NCBI RefSeq assembly: GCF_014191875.1
Contig: NZ_JACHXD010000002.1
Span: 310,001 to 374,000 of the forward strand
Reading direction: 5' to 3'
Length of the DNA: 64,000 nucleotides
From: Pseudoduganella violacea
GTDB taxonomy: Bacteria; Pseudomonadota; Gammaproteobacteria; Burkholderiales; Burkholderiaceae_D
Shown piece by piece: positions 8,936 through 18,927 of this stretch. Position numbers and translations under genes: made by a program. Every line of letters starts with the position of its first letter. Position 1 is the stretch's first letter. Under the pieces are notes generated by a model. The model was not told the origin of the DNA. It saw only the letters and a list, made by a program, of their open reading frames with translations, and did not search any database.

Positions 8936-10576
8936 TTACAGCAGGATCTTGCGCATATCGGCCAGAACCTCGGCCAGATACACGGCAAAGCGCGCACCGG
9001 AAGCGCCGTCGATCACGCGGTGATCGTAGGACAGCGACAGCGGCAGCATCAGGCGCGGCTGGAAGGCCTTGCCATCCCAGACAGGCTTGATCGACGATTT
9101 GGACAGGCCCAGGATCGCCACCTCAGGCGCGTTGACGATCGGCGTGAAGGCCGTACCGCCGATGCCGCCCAGCGAGGAGATGGTGAAGCAGGCGCCCTGC
9201 ATATCGGTCGGCTTCAGCTTGCCGTCGCGCGCGGCCAGCGACAGCTCCCCCATTTCCTGCGCGATCTGCGCCACGCCCTTCTTGTCGGCGTCCTTGATCA
9301 CCGGTACTACCAAGCCGTTCGGCGTGTCGGCGGCAAAGCCGATGTTGTAGTACTTCTTCAGGATCAGGTTCTCGCCCTTCTCGTCCAGGGAAGCGTTGAA
9401 AGCCGGGTACTTCTTCAGCGCGGCCACGGAGGCCTTGATGACGAAGGCCAGCATGGTCAGCTTGACCGCGTCCTTGTTCTTGGCGTTGGCGGCGTTGGAG
9501 GCGACGCGGAAGTCTTCCAGGTCGGTCACGTCGGCGTCTTCGAACTGCGTCACGTGCGGGATCATCACCCAGTTGCGGTGCAGGTTCGGACCGCTGATCT
9601 TCTTGATGCGCGGCAGCGCCTGCAGTTCGGTTTCGCCGAACTTGCTGAAGTCCAGCGACGGCCATGGCAGCAGGTTCAGACCCGCGCCACCACCAGCGGC
9701 GGCGGCAGCGGCGTTCGGTGCGGCAACCGCGCCGGACATCACGCCCTTGACGAAGTTCTGCACGTCCAGCTGGGTGACGCGGCCTTTTGGACCGGAACCC
9801 GGCACGCGGCCGACATCCACGCCCAGTTCGCGGGCGAACTTGCGTACGGATGGCGAAGCGTGCGCCAGGGCGCCGCTGACGGCTGGCGCTGAGGCTTGGG
9901 CTACGGCGGCCACTGGCGCGGCGGCGGCCGGCGCCGGAGCGGCAGCGGGTGCGGCGGCGGCAGGCACTGGCGCGGCGGCTGGAGCCGCTGCGCCGCCGGT
10001 CGCTTCCACGATCAGCACCAGGGTGCCTTCAGCCACCTTGTCGCCAACCTTGACCTTCAGTTCCTTCACCACGCCGGCGTGCGACGATGGGATTTCCATC
10101 GAAGCCTTATCCGACTCCACGGTGATCAGGGACTGGTCCTTGGCGACGGTATCGCCGACCTTGACCAGCAGCTCGATCACTTCCACTTCCTTGAAGTCGC
10201 CGATGTCCGGCACCTTCACTTCGACCGGGCCAGCCAATGCCGCAGGGGCGGCAACCGGCGCAGGCGCTGCCGCGGCAGGCGCCGGGGCAGCGGCGGCCGG
10301 GGCGGCGGCTGGCGCCGCAGCTGGAGCGGCGGCAGCGCCATCCGCTTCGATCAGCAGCAGCAGCGAACCTTCCGCCACCTTGTCGCCCACCTTGATCTTC
10401 AATTCTTTCACCACGCCAGCGTGCGAGGACGGGATCTCCATCGAAGCCTTGTCCGACTCCACCGTGACCAGGGACTGGTCCACCTTGATCGTGTCGCCCA
10501 CTTTCACCATCAGCTCGATGACTTCAACTTCCTTGAAGTCGCCAATATCCGGGACTTTTACTTCCACAATGCTCAT
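8936..10576 (-). CDS. aceF: Pyruvate dehydrogenase E2, dihydrolipoamide acetyltransferase
   Basis: A 546-residue E2 core subunit transferring acetyl from lipoyl arms to CoA. Two lipoyl domains at about residues 1-80 and 118-195 each carry [16 protein letters not shown] and are nearly identical, joined by Ala/Pro swinging-arm linkers. The peripheral-subunit binding domain starts near [13 protein letters not shown]. The catalytic domain ends with DHRVIDG, the His-x3-Asp-Gly active site. It begins 19 nt after aceE. E. coli E2 has three lipoyl domains; here a third sits on E3. Confidence 0.97.
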   Translation of the reverse strand: MSIVEVKVPDIGDFKEVEVIELMVKVGDTIKVDQSLVTVESDKASMEIPSSHAGVVKELKIKVGDKVAEGSLLLLIEADGAAAAPAAAPAAAPAAAAPAPAAAAPAPVAAPAALAGPVEVKVPDIGDFKEVEVIELLVKVGDTVAKDQSLITVESDKASMEIPSSHAGVVKELKVKVGDKVAEGTLVLIVEATGGAAAPAAAPVPAAAAPAAAPAPAAAAPVAAVAQASAPAVSGALAHASPSVRKFARELGVDVGRVPGSGPKGRVTQLDVQNFVKGVMSGAVAAPNAAAAAAGGGAGLNLLPWPSLDFSKFGETELQALPRIKKISGPNLHRNWVMIPHVTQFEDADVTDLEDFRVASNAANAKNKDAVKLTMLAFVIKASVAALKKYPAFNASLDEKGENLILKKYYNIGFAADTPNGLVVPVIKDADKKGVAQIAQEMGELSLAARDGKLKPTDMQGACFTISSLGGIGGTAFTPIVNAPEVAILGLSKSSIKPVWDGKAFQPRLMLPLSLSYDHRVIDGASGARFAVYLAEVLADMRKILL

Positions 10577-10595
10577 AGCGTTCGCTCCGTATTCG

Positions 10596-13292
10596 TTATT
10601 GGGTCACCGGATTCGGCTTGTTCGGGTTGATACCGTACTTGGCAACCGCCTTCTCGACCACGGAAGCGTCGATCTTGCCTTCGTCGGCCAGCGCTTTCAG
10701 CGCGGCGACGGTCACGTAGTAGCGGTTCACTTCAAAGAACTCGCGCAGCTTGGCGCGGCTGTCCGAACGGCCGAAGCCATCGGTGCCCAGCACTTTATAG
10801 GTGCGGCCTTTCGGCATGAAGGCACGGATCTGTTCAGCGAAGGTACGCATGTAGTCGGTGGTCGCCACGATCGGGCCGCTGGTGTTCTGCAGCAGGCCGG
10901 TCACGTATGGCACGCGCTGTTCCTTGGTCGGGTTGACCATGTTCCAGCGGTCGGCGTCCTGGCCTTCGCGCGCCACCAGGGTCAGCGACGGAGCGGACCA
11001 GATGTCGGCGGCGATATTCCAATCGTTCTTCAGCAGTTCGGCGGCGAAGATCGATTCGCGCAGAATGGTGCCGGAGCCGATCAGCTGAACGCGCTGCTTG
11101 GCGTCCTTGTCGCCTTCCTGCAGCAGGTACATGCCCTTCAGGATGCCCTCTTCCTGGCCGGCTTTCAGGCCTGGGTGGGCGTAGTTCTCGTTCATCAGGG
11201 TGATGTAGTAGAACACGTCTTCCTGTTCGCCCACCATGCGGCGCAGGCCGTCCTGCACGATCACGGCCAGTTCGTGGCCGAAGGTCGGGTCGTAAGGCAC
11301 GCAGTTCGGGATGGTGGCGGCCATGATGTGGCTGTGGCCATCTTCGTGCTGCAGGCCTTCGCCGTTCAGCGTGGTACGGCCGGCGGTGCCGCCCATCAGG
11401 AAGCCGCGTGCGCGCATGTCGCCGGCCGCCCAGGCCAGGTCGCCGATACGCTGCATGCCGAACATCGAGTAGAAGGTGTAGAACGGAATCATCACGCGGT
11501 TGTTGGTCGAGTACGAGGTCGCCGCAGCGATCCACGAGCTCATGCCGCCGGCTTCGTTGATGCCTTCCTGCAGGATCTGGCCGGCCTTGTCTTCGCGGTA
11601 GTACATCACCTGGTCTTTATCGACCGGCTCATACAACTGGCCTTGCTGGTTGAAGATGCCGATCTGGCGGAACAGGCCTTCCATACCGAAGGTACGCGAC
11701 TCGTCGACCAGGATAGGCACCAGGCGCTGGCCCAGGCTCGGGTCGCGCAGCAGCGCGGTGATGATGCGCACAAAGGACTGGGTGGTGGAGATTTCACGGC
11801 CTTCGGCGGTCGGCTCCAGCACGGCCTTGAAGGCGTCCAGGCCCGGCACGGTCAGTTGCTCGTCGGCTTTCACGCGGCGCTGCGGCAGGTAGCCGCCCAG
11901 GGCCTTACGGCGCTCGTGCAGGTACTTGATCTCAGGCGCGTCGTCGGACGGCTTGAAGAACGGGATCTCGGCCAGTTTGTCGTCAGGAATAGGAATATTG
12001 AAGCGGTCGCGCATTTCGCGGATCGCCTCGTCGTCCAGCTTCTTGGTCTGGTGGGCGGTGTTGCGCGCCTCACCGGATTTGCCCATGCCGAAGCCCTTGA
12101 TGGTTTTCACCAGCAGCACGGTCGGCTGGCCTTTGTGTTCCTGGGCGATCTTGAAGGCCGCGTAAATCTTGTGCGGATCGTGGCCGCCGCGGGTCAGGCG
12201 CCAGATGTCGTCGTCGCTCATATTGGCGACCATTTCCAGCAGCTTCGGATGCTTGCCGAAGAAGTGCTTGCGCACGTAGGCGCCGTCCTTGGCCTTGTAG
12301 TTCTGGTATTCGCCGTCGACGGTTTCCATCATCACGCGCTGCAGGATGCCTTCCTTGTCCTGGGCCAGCAGGTTGTCCCAGCCCGGACCCCAGATGACTT
12401 TGACCACGTTCCAGCCGGCGCCGCGGAAATCGGCTTCCAGTTCCTGGATGATCTTGCCGTTGCCGCGCACAGGGCCATCCAGGCGCTGCAGGTTGCAGTT
12501 GACCACGATGACCAGATTGTCCAGCTTCTCGCGCGCGGCCATGCCGATGGCGCCCATCGATTCCGGTTCATCCATCTCGCCGTCGCCGCAGAAGGCCCAC
12601 ACTTTACGGCCGTCGGTCTTGGCGATGGAACGCGCGTGCAGATACTTCAGGAAGCGCGCCTGATAGATCGCCATCAGCGGACCCAAGCCCATGGACACGG
12701 TCGGGAACTGCCAGAAGTCCGGCATCAGTTTCGGGTGCGGATAGGAGGACAGGCCTTTGCCGTCCACTTCGCGGCGGAAGTTCACCAATTGTTCTTCGGT
12801 GAGGCGGCCTTCGAGGAAGGCGCGCGCGTACACGCCGGGCGAAGAGTGGCCCTGGATGTACAGCAGATCGCCGCCGTGTTCTTCGGTCGGCGCTTTCCAG
12901 AAGTGGTTGAAGCCGATGCCCAGCATATTCGCCAGCGAGGCGAAGGAGGACAGGTGGCCACCCAGGTCGCCGTCGGCGCGGTTGGCTTTCACCACCATGG
13001 CCATGGCGTTCCAGCGCATCCAGGAGCGCAGGCGCTCTTCATATTCCAGATTGCCGGGGCAGTGGGCTTCGAGGTGGGCGGGGATGGTGTTGACGTAGGC
13101 GGTATTGGCGGAGAACGGGATTTGCGCGCCACGGCGGCGGGCCAGATCGACCAGGCGTTCCATCAGATAGTGGGCGCGGGCCGGGCCTTCTTTTTCCAGC
13201 ACCGCCTCCAGCGCCTCCAGCCATTCTTTGGTTTCCTGGGCGTCAGGATCGTTGGCGGTTTGGGCCGTGACCTGGTCTAGTTGAGCTGACAT
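10596..13292 (-). CDS. aceE: Pyruvate dehydrogenase E1, homodimeric type
   Basis: An 898-residue thiamine-diphosphate E1 subunit that decarboxylates pyruvate and reductively acetylates E2. The length matches homodimeric E1 proteins (E. coli AceE about 887). The ThDP/Mg motif [10 protein letters not shown]...NCNLQ is intact, and the [17 protein letters not shown] region is typical of AceE. It is the first gene of the operon. The leader at 13293-13562 contains an inverted repeat that may bind an operon regulator. Confidence 0.98.
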   Translation of the reverse strand: MSAQLDQVTAQTANDPDAQETKEWLEALEAVLEKEGPARAHYLMERLVDLARRRGAQIPFSANTAYVNTIPAHLEAHCPGNLEYEERLRSWMRWNAMAMVVKANRADGDLGGHLSSFASLANMLGIGFNHFWKAPTEEHGGDLLYIQGHSSPGVYARAFLEGRLTEEQLVNFRREVDGKGLSSYPHPKLMPDFWQFPTVSMGLGPLMAIYQARFLKYLHARSIAKTDGRKVWAFCGDGEMDEPESMGAIGMAAREKLDNLVIVVNCNLQRLDGPVRGNGKIIQELEADFRGAGWNVVKVIWGPGWDNLLAQDKEGILQRVMMETVDGEYQNYKAKDGAYVRKHFFGKHPKLLEMVANMSDDDIWRLTRGGHDPHKIYAAFKIAQEHKGQPTVLLVKTIKGFGMGKSGEARNTAHQTKKLDDEAIREMRDRFNIPIPDDKLAEIPFFKPSDDAPEIKYLHERRKALGGYLPQRRVKADEQLTVPGLDAFKAVLEPTAEGREISTTQSFVRIITALLRDPSLGQRLVPILVDESRTFGMEGLFRQIGIFNQQGQLYEPVDKDQVMYYREDKAGQILQEGINEAGGMSSWIAAATSYSTNNRVMIPFYTFYSMFGMQRIGDLAWAAGDMRARGFLMGGTAGRTTLNGEGLQHEDGHSHIMAATIPNCVPYDPTFGHELAVIVQDGLRRMVGEQEDVFYYITLMNENYAHPGLKAGQEEGILKGMYLLQEGDKDAKQRVQLIGSGTILRESIFAAELLKNDWNIAADIWSAPSLTLVAREGQDADRWNMVNPTKEQRVPYVTGLLQNTSGPIVATTDYMRTFAEQIRAFMPKGRTYKVLGTDGFGRSDSRAKLREFFEVNRYYVTVAALKALADEGKIDASVVEKAVAKYGINPNKPNPVTQ

Positions 13293-13429
13293 GTATCTAG
13301 TCTCCTATGTAAGTGGATGCCCCGCCCGAAACCGTCGCTGTGTCGCACTGTCGGAAGGCGCTGTGATTATTTACTAAGACTTTGGCTAAGTGTGAGGATT
13401 CTAGCAGTGAATTTACGCTTTTTCAAATT

Positions 13430-13446
13430 ACGGAAGTGAATTCCGT
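13430..13446. promoter_or_regulatory. Inverted repeat in the aceE leader, candidate operator
   Basis: ACGGAA-GTGAA-TTCCGT, a perfect 6-bp inverted repeat with a 5-bp spacer, in an AT-rich stretch about 140 bp upstream of aceE and 115 bp upstream of the divergent small gene. Position suggests control of pyruvate dehydrogenase; the binding protein is unknown and not encoded nearby. Confidence 0.4.
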
Positions 13447-13562
13447 ATTATGAAACAAATGCTGCAATGCCGCATGGCGCCAGGCTTGCGCCGGGGTTGA
13501 TGGCCGCCGCCTGTGCGTCAATGGATTAAACTGAAGCCTGCACTCACCACGAGGAGCAAGCC

Positions 13563-13757
13563 ATGGGCAAAAAGTCAAGGAAACATGCATCGCAGAAGCC
13601 TGAGGAAGCGCTTCCGGAGCTGATGTCGGTTAACCATCCGCCGGGCAAAGGAGTGAACAGCCCGGAGTTCAAAGCCTTTTTCGGTCTGTATAAGAAGCGC
13701 AAGGACTATGTCGACGGCCTGGAGTATCAAATAAAAATCCGCAACGAATGGGGCTGA
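13563..13757 (+). CDS. Small hypothetical protein upstream of a VapC relic (64 aa)
   Basis: A 64-residue, very basic protein starting MGKKSRKHASQKPEEALPEL. It has a GAGGAG ribosome site about eight bases before the ATG. I recognise no family; it does not look like a VapB-type DNA-binding antitoxin. Its stop codon abuts, in the same frame, a sequence encoding the C-terminal two thirds of a PIN-domain toxin. The junction may be a deletion fusion point, so this could be the surviving 5' part of a lost gene. Confidence 0.5.
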   Translation: MGKKSRKHASQKPEEALPELMSVNHPPGKGVNSPEFKAFFGLYKKRKDYVDGLEYQIKIRNEWG

Positions 13758-14129
13758 TCCTTTTCGATACCTGAGCTGGCCTACTACCCATCCTCGGACT
13801 GGGCCATCAGCAGCATTGGCTGGATTGAAATGGTGGTCGGGGCACAAACTGGAGAGGAAGAGGAAACCACCAAGTTCCTGCAAACCTTCCAGATATTGGA
13901 ACTGGATCGGGCCATTGCAACCGAGGCAGCAAAGATTCGCCGCCGCAGCGTGCGGTCCACACCCAAAATCGCCCTGGCCGATGCCATCATCATGGCTACC
14001 GCCAAGGTGCATGACCTAACCGTCGCCACCCGCAACACACGCGACTTCAAGGGCAGGAATGTGCGCATCCCCTACGAGCTGCGGCCTAGCACGACGTTTT
14101 CAGTCGTGAATATCGCACCGCCGCCGTAA
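13758..14129 (+). pseudogene. VapC-like PIN-domain toxin relic lacking its N-terminus
   Basis: The open frame from 13758 to a TAA at 14127 encodes about 123 residues matching the C-terminal two thirds of a VapC ribonuclease. Segments are WAISSIGWIEMVVGAQ (second acidic residue), LELDRAIATEAAKIRRRS, ALADAIIMATAKVHDLTVATRNTRDF (third and fourth acidic residues), then VRIPYE. The LLDTNV-type N-terminal strand carrying the first catalytic Asp is absent, replaced by an in-frame TGA ending the upstream 64-codon gene. No VapB partner is seen. The first internal ATG (13830) would make a 99-residue product without a full active site. Likely a dead toxin-antitoxin remnant. Confidence 0.75.
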
Positions 14130-14228
14130 AAATTCGCCCATGCGACCCTCTCGCGCCCTCTGCCCGGCATACGGTTCAGAGGGCGGCGGCTTTATAATGG
14201 CGTTTTTACTTCCCACCCACCATAAATC

Positions 14229-15074
14229 ATGTCTGCACAACTGATCGACGGAATTGCCCTCTCCCAAAAACTGCGCGCTGAAATCGCTGAACGCGCCGCC
14301 GCCCTCACCGCCCAAGGCCGCCAGCCCGGCCTGGCCGTGATCCTGGTCGGCGAAGACCCGGCCAGCCAGGTCTATGTGCGCAACAAGGTCAAGGCTTGCG
14401 GCGACGTCGGCATCCATTCCGTGATGGAAAAGTATGATGCCGACCTGAGCGAAGCGGCCCTGCTGGAGCGCATCGCCGCCCTGAACGCCGATCCGAGCAT
14501 CCATGGCATCCTGGTGCAGATGCCGCTGCCCAAGCACATCAACCCGCACAAGGTGATCGAAGCCATCGCCGCCAGCAAGGACGTGGACGGCTACTCGGTG
14601 CTGAGCGCCGGCGAACTGATGACCGGCCTGGAAGGCTTCCGTCCCTGCACGCCGTATGGCTGCATGAAGCTGATCGAAGCGACCGGCACCGATCTGCGCG
14701 GCAAGCACGCCGTGGTGATCGGCCGCAGCAATACCGTGGGCAAGCCGATGGCCCTGCTGCTCTTGCAGGCGAACGCGACCGTCACCATCTGTCATAGTGC
14801 AACGCCGGACCTGGGCCTGTACACCCGCCAGGCCGACGTGATCGTGGCCGCCGTCGGCCGCCGCAACACGCTGACCGCCGACATGGTCAAGCCGGGCGCG
14901 CTGGTGATTGACGTCGGCATGAACCGCGACGAGAACGGCAAGCTGTGCGGCGACGTGGACTTTGCCAATATCAAGGAAGTGGCTTCGCACATCACGCCGG
15001 TGCCGGGTGGCGTGGGTCCGATGACCATTACCATGCTGCTGATGAACACCATCGAGTCGGCCGAGCGCGGCTAA
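14229..15074 (+). CDS. folD: Bifunctional methylenetetrahydrofolate dehydrogenase/cyclohydrolase
   Basis: A 281-residue FolD that oxidises 5,10-methylene-THF with NADP+ and hydrolyses the methenyl form to 10-formyl-THF. The motif [18 protein letters not shown] contains the conserved Tyr and catalytic Lys. The region [13 protein letters not shown] and the NADP site [14 protein letters not shown] are standard, and the C-terminus has [15 protein letters not shown]. Length is normal. It is followed 37 nt later by prlC, possibly in one transcript. Confidence 0.98.
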   Translation: MSAQLIDGIALSQKLRAEIAERAAALTAQGRQPGLAVILVGEDPASQVYVRNKVKACGDVGIHSVMEKYDADLSEAALLERIAALNADPSIHGILVQMPLPKHINPHKVIEAIAASKDVDGYSVLSAGELMTGLEGFRPCTPYGCMKLIEATGTDLRGKHAVVIGRSNTVGKPMALLLLQANATVTICHSATPDLGLYTRQADVIVAAVGRRNTLTADMVKPGALVIDVGMNRDENGKLCGDVDFANIKEVASHITPVPGGVGPMTITMLLMNTIESAERG

Positions 15075-15111
15075 GCAGCCCGCGCGCAGCCGGCCATATA
15101 AAAGGATAACC

Positions 15112-17196
15112 ATGACTAACGACGCCCTGAACAATCCCCTGCTGGACTTCTCCGGCCTGCCCCGCTTCGATGCGATCACGCCGGCACACGTCACCCCTGC
15201 CGTCGAGCACCTGCTGGAGCTGAACCGGGCCGCCGTCGCGCGCCTGGAAGCGCCGGCCGAGCAAGTCACGTGGGAGAACTTCGTGGCCCCGCTGGAGAAC
15301 GCGACCGAGCAGCTGGGCCGCGCCTGGGGCATCGTCAGTCACCTCAACAATGTGGTCGACACGCCCGAGCTGCGCGCCGCCTATAACGACAATCTGCCGA
15401 AAGTGACCGAGTTCTGGACCGCCCTGGCCCAGAACGAGGCGCTGTTTGCCAAATACAAGGCGATCAAGGCCAGCGCCGCGTTTGCCGGCCTGTCGCCGGC
15501 GCGCCAGCGCATCATCGAGAATGCGATCCGCGATTTCCGCATGGGCGGCGCCGAGCTGCCGGCCGACAAGAAAGAACGTTTCGCCGCCATCCAGGAAGAA
15601 CATGCGGCGACCTCGACGCGCTTTTCGGAAAACGTGCTGGACGCCACCAATGACTGGAAATTGCTGGTCGCCGACGAGGCCGAGCTGTCCGGCGTGCCCG
15701 ACGATGTGAAGGCCGCCGCCAAGGCGCTGGCCGAGAAAGACGGCAAGCAAGGCTTCCAGTTCACCCTGCATTTCCCGTCCTACTACCCGCTGCTGCAATT
15801 TGCCGACAGCCGCGCGCTGCGCGAGCAGGTCTACCGCGCCAACGCCACCAAGGCGTCCGAGCTGGCCGAAGCGTTCAGCGAGCGCGAGAAGTGGGATAAC
15901 AGCCAAAACATCGTCACCCTGCTCAAGCTGCGCGCCGAGGAAGCGCAGCTGCTGGGCTATGCCAATTTCGCCGAAGTGTCCCTGGTGCCGAAGATGGCGC
16001 AAAGCCCGGAACAGGTGATCGGCTTCCTGGAAGACCTGGCCAAGCGCGCCCGCCCTTACGCGGAACAAGATCTGGCCGAGCTGCGCCAGTTCGCCAAGGA
16101 AGAGCTGGGCATCGCCGACCTGCAAGCCTGGGATCTGCCGTATGCCTCCGAAAAGCTGCAGGAACGCCGCTACGCCTTCTCGGCCCAGGAAGTGAAGCAG
16201 TACTTCCCCGAGCACAAGGTCATCGACGGCCTGTTCCGTCTCGTCCAGTCCCTGTTCGCGGTGAGCATTGTGCGCGACGAAGCGAGCACCTGGCACCAGG
16301 ATGTGCGCTTTTACCGCATCGAACGCGATGGCAAGCTGGTCGGCCAGTTCTACCTCGACCTGTATGCGCGCGCCGGCAAGAGCGGCGGCGCCTGGATGGA
16401 CGACGCCCGCGGCCGCCGCGTCGAGCAGGGCAAGCTGCAGACGCCAGTCGCTTATCTGACCTGTAATTTCACCGAACCGGCCGTCATCGACGGTCAAACC
16501 CAGCCTTCGCTGTTTACCCACGACGAAGTCATCACGCTCTTCCACGAGTTCGGCCACGGCCTGCACCATATGCTGACCCTGGTCGATGAACTCGGCGTGT
16601 CCGGCATTTCCGGCGTCGAATGGGATGCGGTGGAACTACCTTCCCAGTTCATGGAAAACTTCTGCTGGGAATGGGACGTGCTGAGCCATATGACGGCCCA
16701 TGTGCGGACCGGCGAGGCACTGCCGCGCAGCCTGTACGAAAAAATGCTGGCGGCGAAGAACTTCCAGTCCGGCTTGCAAACCTTGCGCCAGGTTGAGTTC
16801 TCCCTGCTCGATATGCACTTGCACTACGATTACGATCCGGCCGGCGGCAAGGCCGTGCAGGACGTGATCGATGCCGTGCGGCGCCAGTTCTCCATCGTGG
16901 TGCCGCCGGCCTTCAACCGCTTCCAGAATTCCTTCGGCCACATCTTCGCCGGCGGTTACGCGGCCGGCTATTACAGCTATAAATGGGCCGAGGTGCTGTC
17001 GGCCGACGCCTACGCCGCTTTCGAGGAGGCGGCGGCCCTGGGCGGCGGCGCGCTGACCACGGAAACCGGACGCCGCTTCCAGAAGGAGATCCTGGCCGTG
17101 GGCGGCTCGCGTCCGGCGCTGGAATCGTTCACCGCCTTCCGCGGCCGCGAACCGAGCATCGACGCGCTGCTGCGCCACAGCGGCATGGCGGCCTGA
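15112..17196 (+). CDS. prlC: Oligopeptidase A, M3-family zinc metallopeptidase
   Basis: A 694-residue cytoplasmic oligopeptidase of family M3 that degrades short peptides, including cleaved signal peptides. The zinc-binding HExxH is in TLFHEFGHGLHHML at about residue 475, with the downstream Glu ligand in the VEWDAVELPSQFMENF segment. N-terminal helices (FSGLPRFDAITPAHVTPAVEHLL) are typical of PrlC. An AAGGAT ribosome site precedes the ATG. Length fits the E. coli protein (680). Confidence 0.96.
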   Translation: MTNDALNNPLLDFSGLPRFDAITPAHVTPAVEHLLELNRAAVARLEAPAEQVTWENFVAPLENATEQLGRAWGIVSHLNNVVDTPELRAAYNDNLPKVTEFWTALAQNEALFAKYKAIKASAAFAGLSPARQRIIENAIRDFRMGGAELPADKKERFAAIQEEHAATSTRFSENVLDATNDWKLLVADEAELSGVPDDVKAAAKALAEKDGKQGFQFTLHFPSYYPLLQFADSRALREQVYRANATKASELAEAFSEREKWDNSQNIVTLLKLRAEEAQLLGYANFAEVSLVPKMAQSPEQVIGFLEDLAKRARPYAEQDLAELRQFAKEELGIADLQAWDLPYASEKLQERRYAFSAQEVKQYFPEHKVIDGLFRLVQSLFAVSIVRDEASTWHQDVRFYRIERDGKLVGQFYLDLYARAGKSGGAWMDDARGRRVEQGKLQTPVAYLTCNFTEPAVIDGQTQPSLFTHDEVITLFHEFGHGLHHMLTLVDELGVSGISGVEWDAVELPSQFMENFCWEWDVLSHMTAHVRTGEALPRSLYEKMLAAKNFQSGLQTLRQVEFSLLDMHLHYDYDPAGGKAVQDVIDAVRRQFSIVVPPAFNRFQNSFGHIFAGGYAAGYYSYKWAEVLSADAYAAFEEAAALGGGALTTETGRRFQKEILAVGGSRPALESFTAFRGREPSIDALLRHSGMAA

Positions 17197-17204
17197 GGCA
17201 TGTG

Positions 17205-17825
17205 ATGCGCGCCGCCCTCGCCCTTCTGCTGCTTGTGGCCGCCGGCACCGCCGGCGCCCAGATGTATAAGTGGAAGGATGCCAAGGGCCTCACCCATTAC
17301 AGCGACACGCCGCCGCCCGCCTCGGCCAGGCAGGCCGAGGTCAAGAACTTCAATAGCGCGCCGGGCGCGGACCTGCCGGCCCTGCTGGCCGAGGTCGCGC
17401 GCAGCCATCCGGTGGTGCTGTACACGGCGGCCGATTGCGCCGCCTGCGCCGAAGGGCGCGCGCTGCTGCAGGCGCGCGGCATTCCCTACAGCGAAAAAAC
17501 CGTCAGCACGGCGGACGACCACGCCGTGCTGAAGAAGGCCGGCAGCCCCGGCCAGCTGCCGCTGCTGCTGGTCGGGCAGAACAAGCAGATCGGCTTTGAG
17601 ACGGCGACCTGGGATGGACTGCTGAGTTCAGCAGGTTATCCCGCCAGTTCGGCCCTGCCGCCCGGCTACCGTCATCCGCCCGTGGGCAGCGCCGCGCCGC
17701 GCCGCCCCTCAGCTGCCGAGCGCGAGCGGCAAGCGCAGGAAGCGGCCCGCGCCGCCGCCGAAGAAGCCGCACGCGGCAAGCGCCCTCCGCCGCCCGCCAA
17801 CGCGCCCCCGGATTTCCAGTTTTAA
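17205..17825 (+). CDS. Secreted DUF4124-glutaredoxin-like protein
   Basis: A 206-residue predicted periplasmic protein. A signal peptide ends near AAGTAGA, then a DUF4124 segment (MYKWKDAKGLTHYSDTPP) and a glutaredoxin/thioredoxin-type domain with CAAC in TAADCAACAEGRALLQARGIPY. A Pro/Ala/Arg-rich tail follows. DUF4124-Grx proteins occur in proteobacteria without an assigned role; a periplasmic thiol-disulfide function is inferred. The ATG at 17205 lies 8 nt after the prlC stop; the longer frame overlapping prlC lacks a signal peptide at its start and was not used. Confidence 0.85.
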   Translation: MRAALALLLLVAAGTAGAQMYKWKDAKGLTHYSDTPPPASARQAEVKNFNSAPGADLPALLAEVARSHPVVLYTAADCAACAEGRALLQARGIPYSEKTVSTADDHAVLKKAGSPGQLPLLLVGQNKQIGFETATWDGLLSSAGYPASSALPPGYRHPPVGSAAPRRPSAAERERQAQEAARAAAEEAARGKRPPPPANAPPDFQF

Positions 17826-17826
17826 G

Positions 17827-18264
17827 ATGAGCACCATGACCCGTATCGATTTTCACAGCAATGTCCACGACAAGATCGCCTACGCCTGCCGCCTGCTGCG
17901 CAAAGCCAGCGCGGCGCGCAACCGCGTGGTGGTGATGACCGAAGATGCAGCCCAGATGGCGGAACTTGACGCCGCCCTATGGACGTTTTCGGCCACCGAC
18001 TTCCTGCCCCATGTGAGCGTGGACAATCCGCTGGCGCCGGACACGCCCATCGTGCTGGCCTGCCGCGATGAAAGCGAGCTGCCGGCGGCCAACCTGCTGG
18101 TCAATCTGGCGCGGCGCGCTCCGGCCCAGTTCGAGAATTTTCCGCGCCTGATCGAAGTCGTCGCCAGCGACGAGGCCGACACGGCTGCCGGCCGCCAGCG
18201 TTTCGTGGCGTATAAACGACAGGACTTCCAGCCCAGCCACCTGACCATCGGCGCCCAAACATGA
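17827..18264 (+). CDS. holC: DNA polymerase III chi subunit
   Basis: A 145-residue HolC, the clamp-loader accessory subunit that contacts single-strand binding protein. The N-terminus TRIDFHSNVHDKIAYACRLLRKA and the central DFLPHVSVDNPLAPDTPIVLAC match the family, and the C-terminus has RFVAYKRQDFQP. It starts 1 nt after the preceding stop and its own stop overlaps the next start by 4 nt (ATGA), indicating translational coupling. The start may be MSTMTR or the MTR three codons later. Confidence 0.93.
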   Translation: MSTMTRIDFHSNVHDKIAYACRLLRKASAARNRVVVMTEDAAQMAELDAALWTFSATDFLPHVSVDNPLAPDTPIVLACRDESELPAANLLVNLARRAPAQFENFPRLIEVVASDEADTAAGRQRFVAYKRQDFQPSHLTIGAQT

Positions 18265-18764
18265 GCAGTCCATTCGATTCCAGCATCCCGGTCCTGACCG
18301 AAGTTCTGCGCGATACGGCGCCTACCGCCACCGAGAGCGGCAGCCACGCCGCACCGGCGCACGGCCCTGATCGTGCCCCGGCGCCAGGCGCTTTCAACCC
18401 TGCCGCCTTCTCCCCTGCCGGCAGCGTTAGCAGCGCTGCCGGGGACGCCATCCCCCCTCCAGCCAGCGCCAGCGGCCACGGCACCGATCCCGCCGCCGCG
18501 CAGGACGCGGCGCTGGACAAGCTGGACGCCGCCGGCTGGGAACAGCTGGAACGCCGCATCGCCGAACGCATCTTGCAGCAGCTGCAATCGCGCGTCGATT
18601 TCGTGCTGGAACAGCGCATCAAGGACAGCATGGCCGAGGTGCTCAACCATGCCCTGCACGGCCTGACCCAGGAAATCCACAGCGGCCTGCAAAGCACGCT
18701 GAACCAGGTGGTCAGCCGCGCCGTCGCGCAGGAACTGACCCATCTGCAAGCGCGCAAAAAATAG
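18261..18764 (+). CDS. DUF2486-like protein downstream of holC
   Basis: A 167-residue protein with a disordered Ala/Pro/Ser-rich N-terminal half. The helical C-terminus (RIAERILQQLQSRVDFVLEQRIKDSMAEVLN) fits the DUF2486 family that sits beside holC in Burkholderiales, a family call from memory. A 4-nt ATGA overlap with holC couples translation. The amphipathic C-terminal helices suggest oligomerisation. A link to the replisome is inferred only from position. Confidence 0.75.
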   Translation: MSSPFDSSIPVLTEVLRDTAPTATESGSHAAPAHGPDRAPAPGAFNPAAFSPAGSVSSAAGDAIPPPASASGHGTDPAAAQDAALDKLDAAGWEQLERRIAERILQQLQSRVDFVLEQRIKDSMAEVLNHALHGLTQEIHSGLQSTLNQVVSRAVAQELTHLQARKK

Positions 18765-18927
18765 CCGCGTTCCACACGCCAGAGTTGGCTATTGGCACGG
18801 CTTCAAGAATGAAATAAGCTCAAGTTCCCGCTTTGCGACGGCGGGGATTTGATGTACCTTGTTGCCTGTACAATTTTTACAAGCTGTCCACGAGACGCTG
18901 CCGATTTCATAACACTGGAGAATGTTT

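Noticed and set aside
7118..9892. Plus-strand open frame of about 924 codons across lpdA/aceF
   Set aside because: Antisense shadow; composition is His/Arg/Gly-rich without domain structure.
9396..13280. Plus-strand open frame of about 1294 codons across aceF/aceE
   Set aside because: Antisense shadow of highly conserved pyruvate dehydrogenase genes in GC-rich DNA; no ribosome site or recognisable domain.
18785..18805. TGGCACGG near 18794 as a sigma54 promoter for the LivK-type gene
   Set aside because: The -24 part fits but no GC dinucleotide lies at the required -12 spacing.
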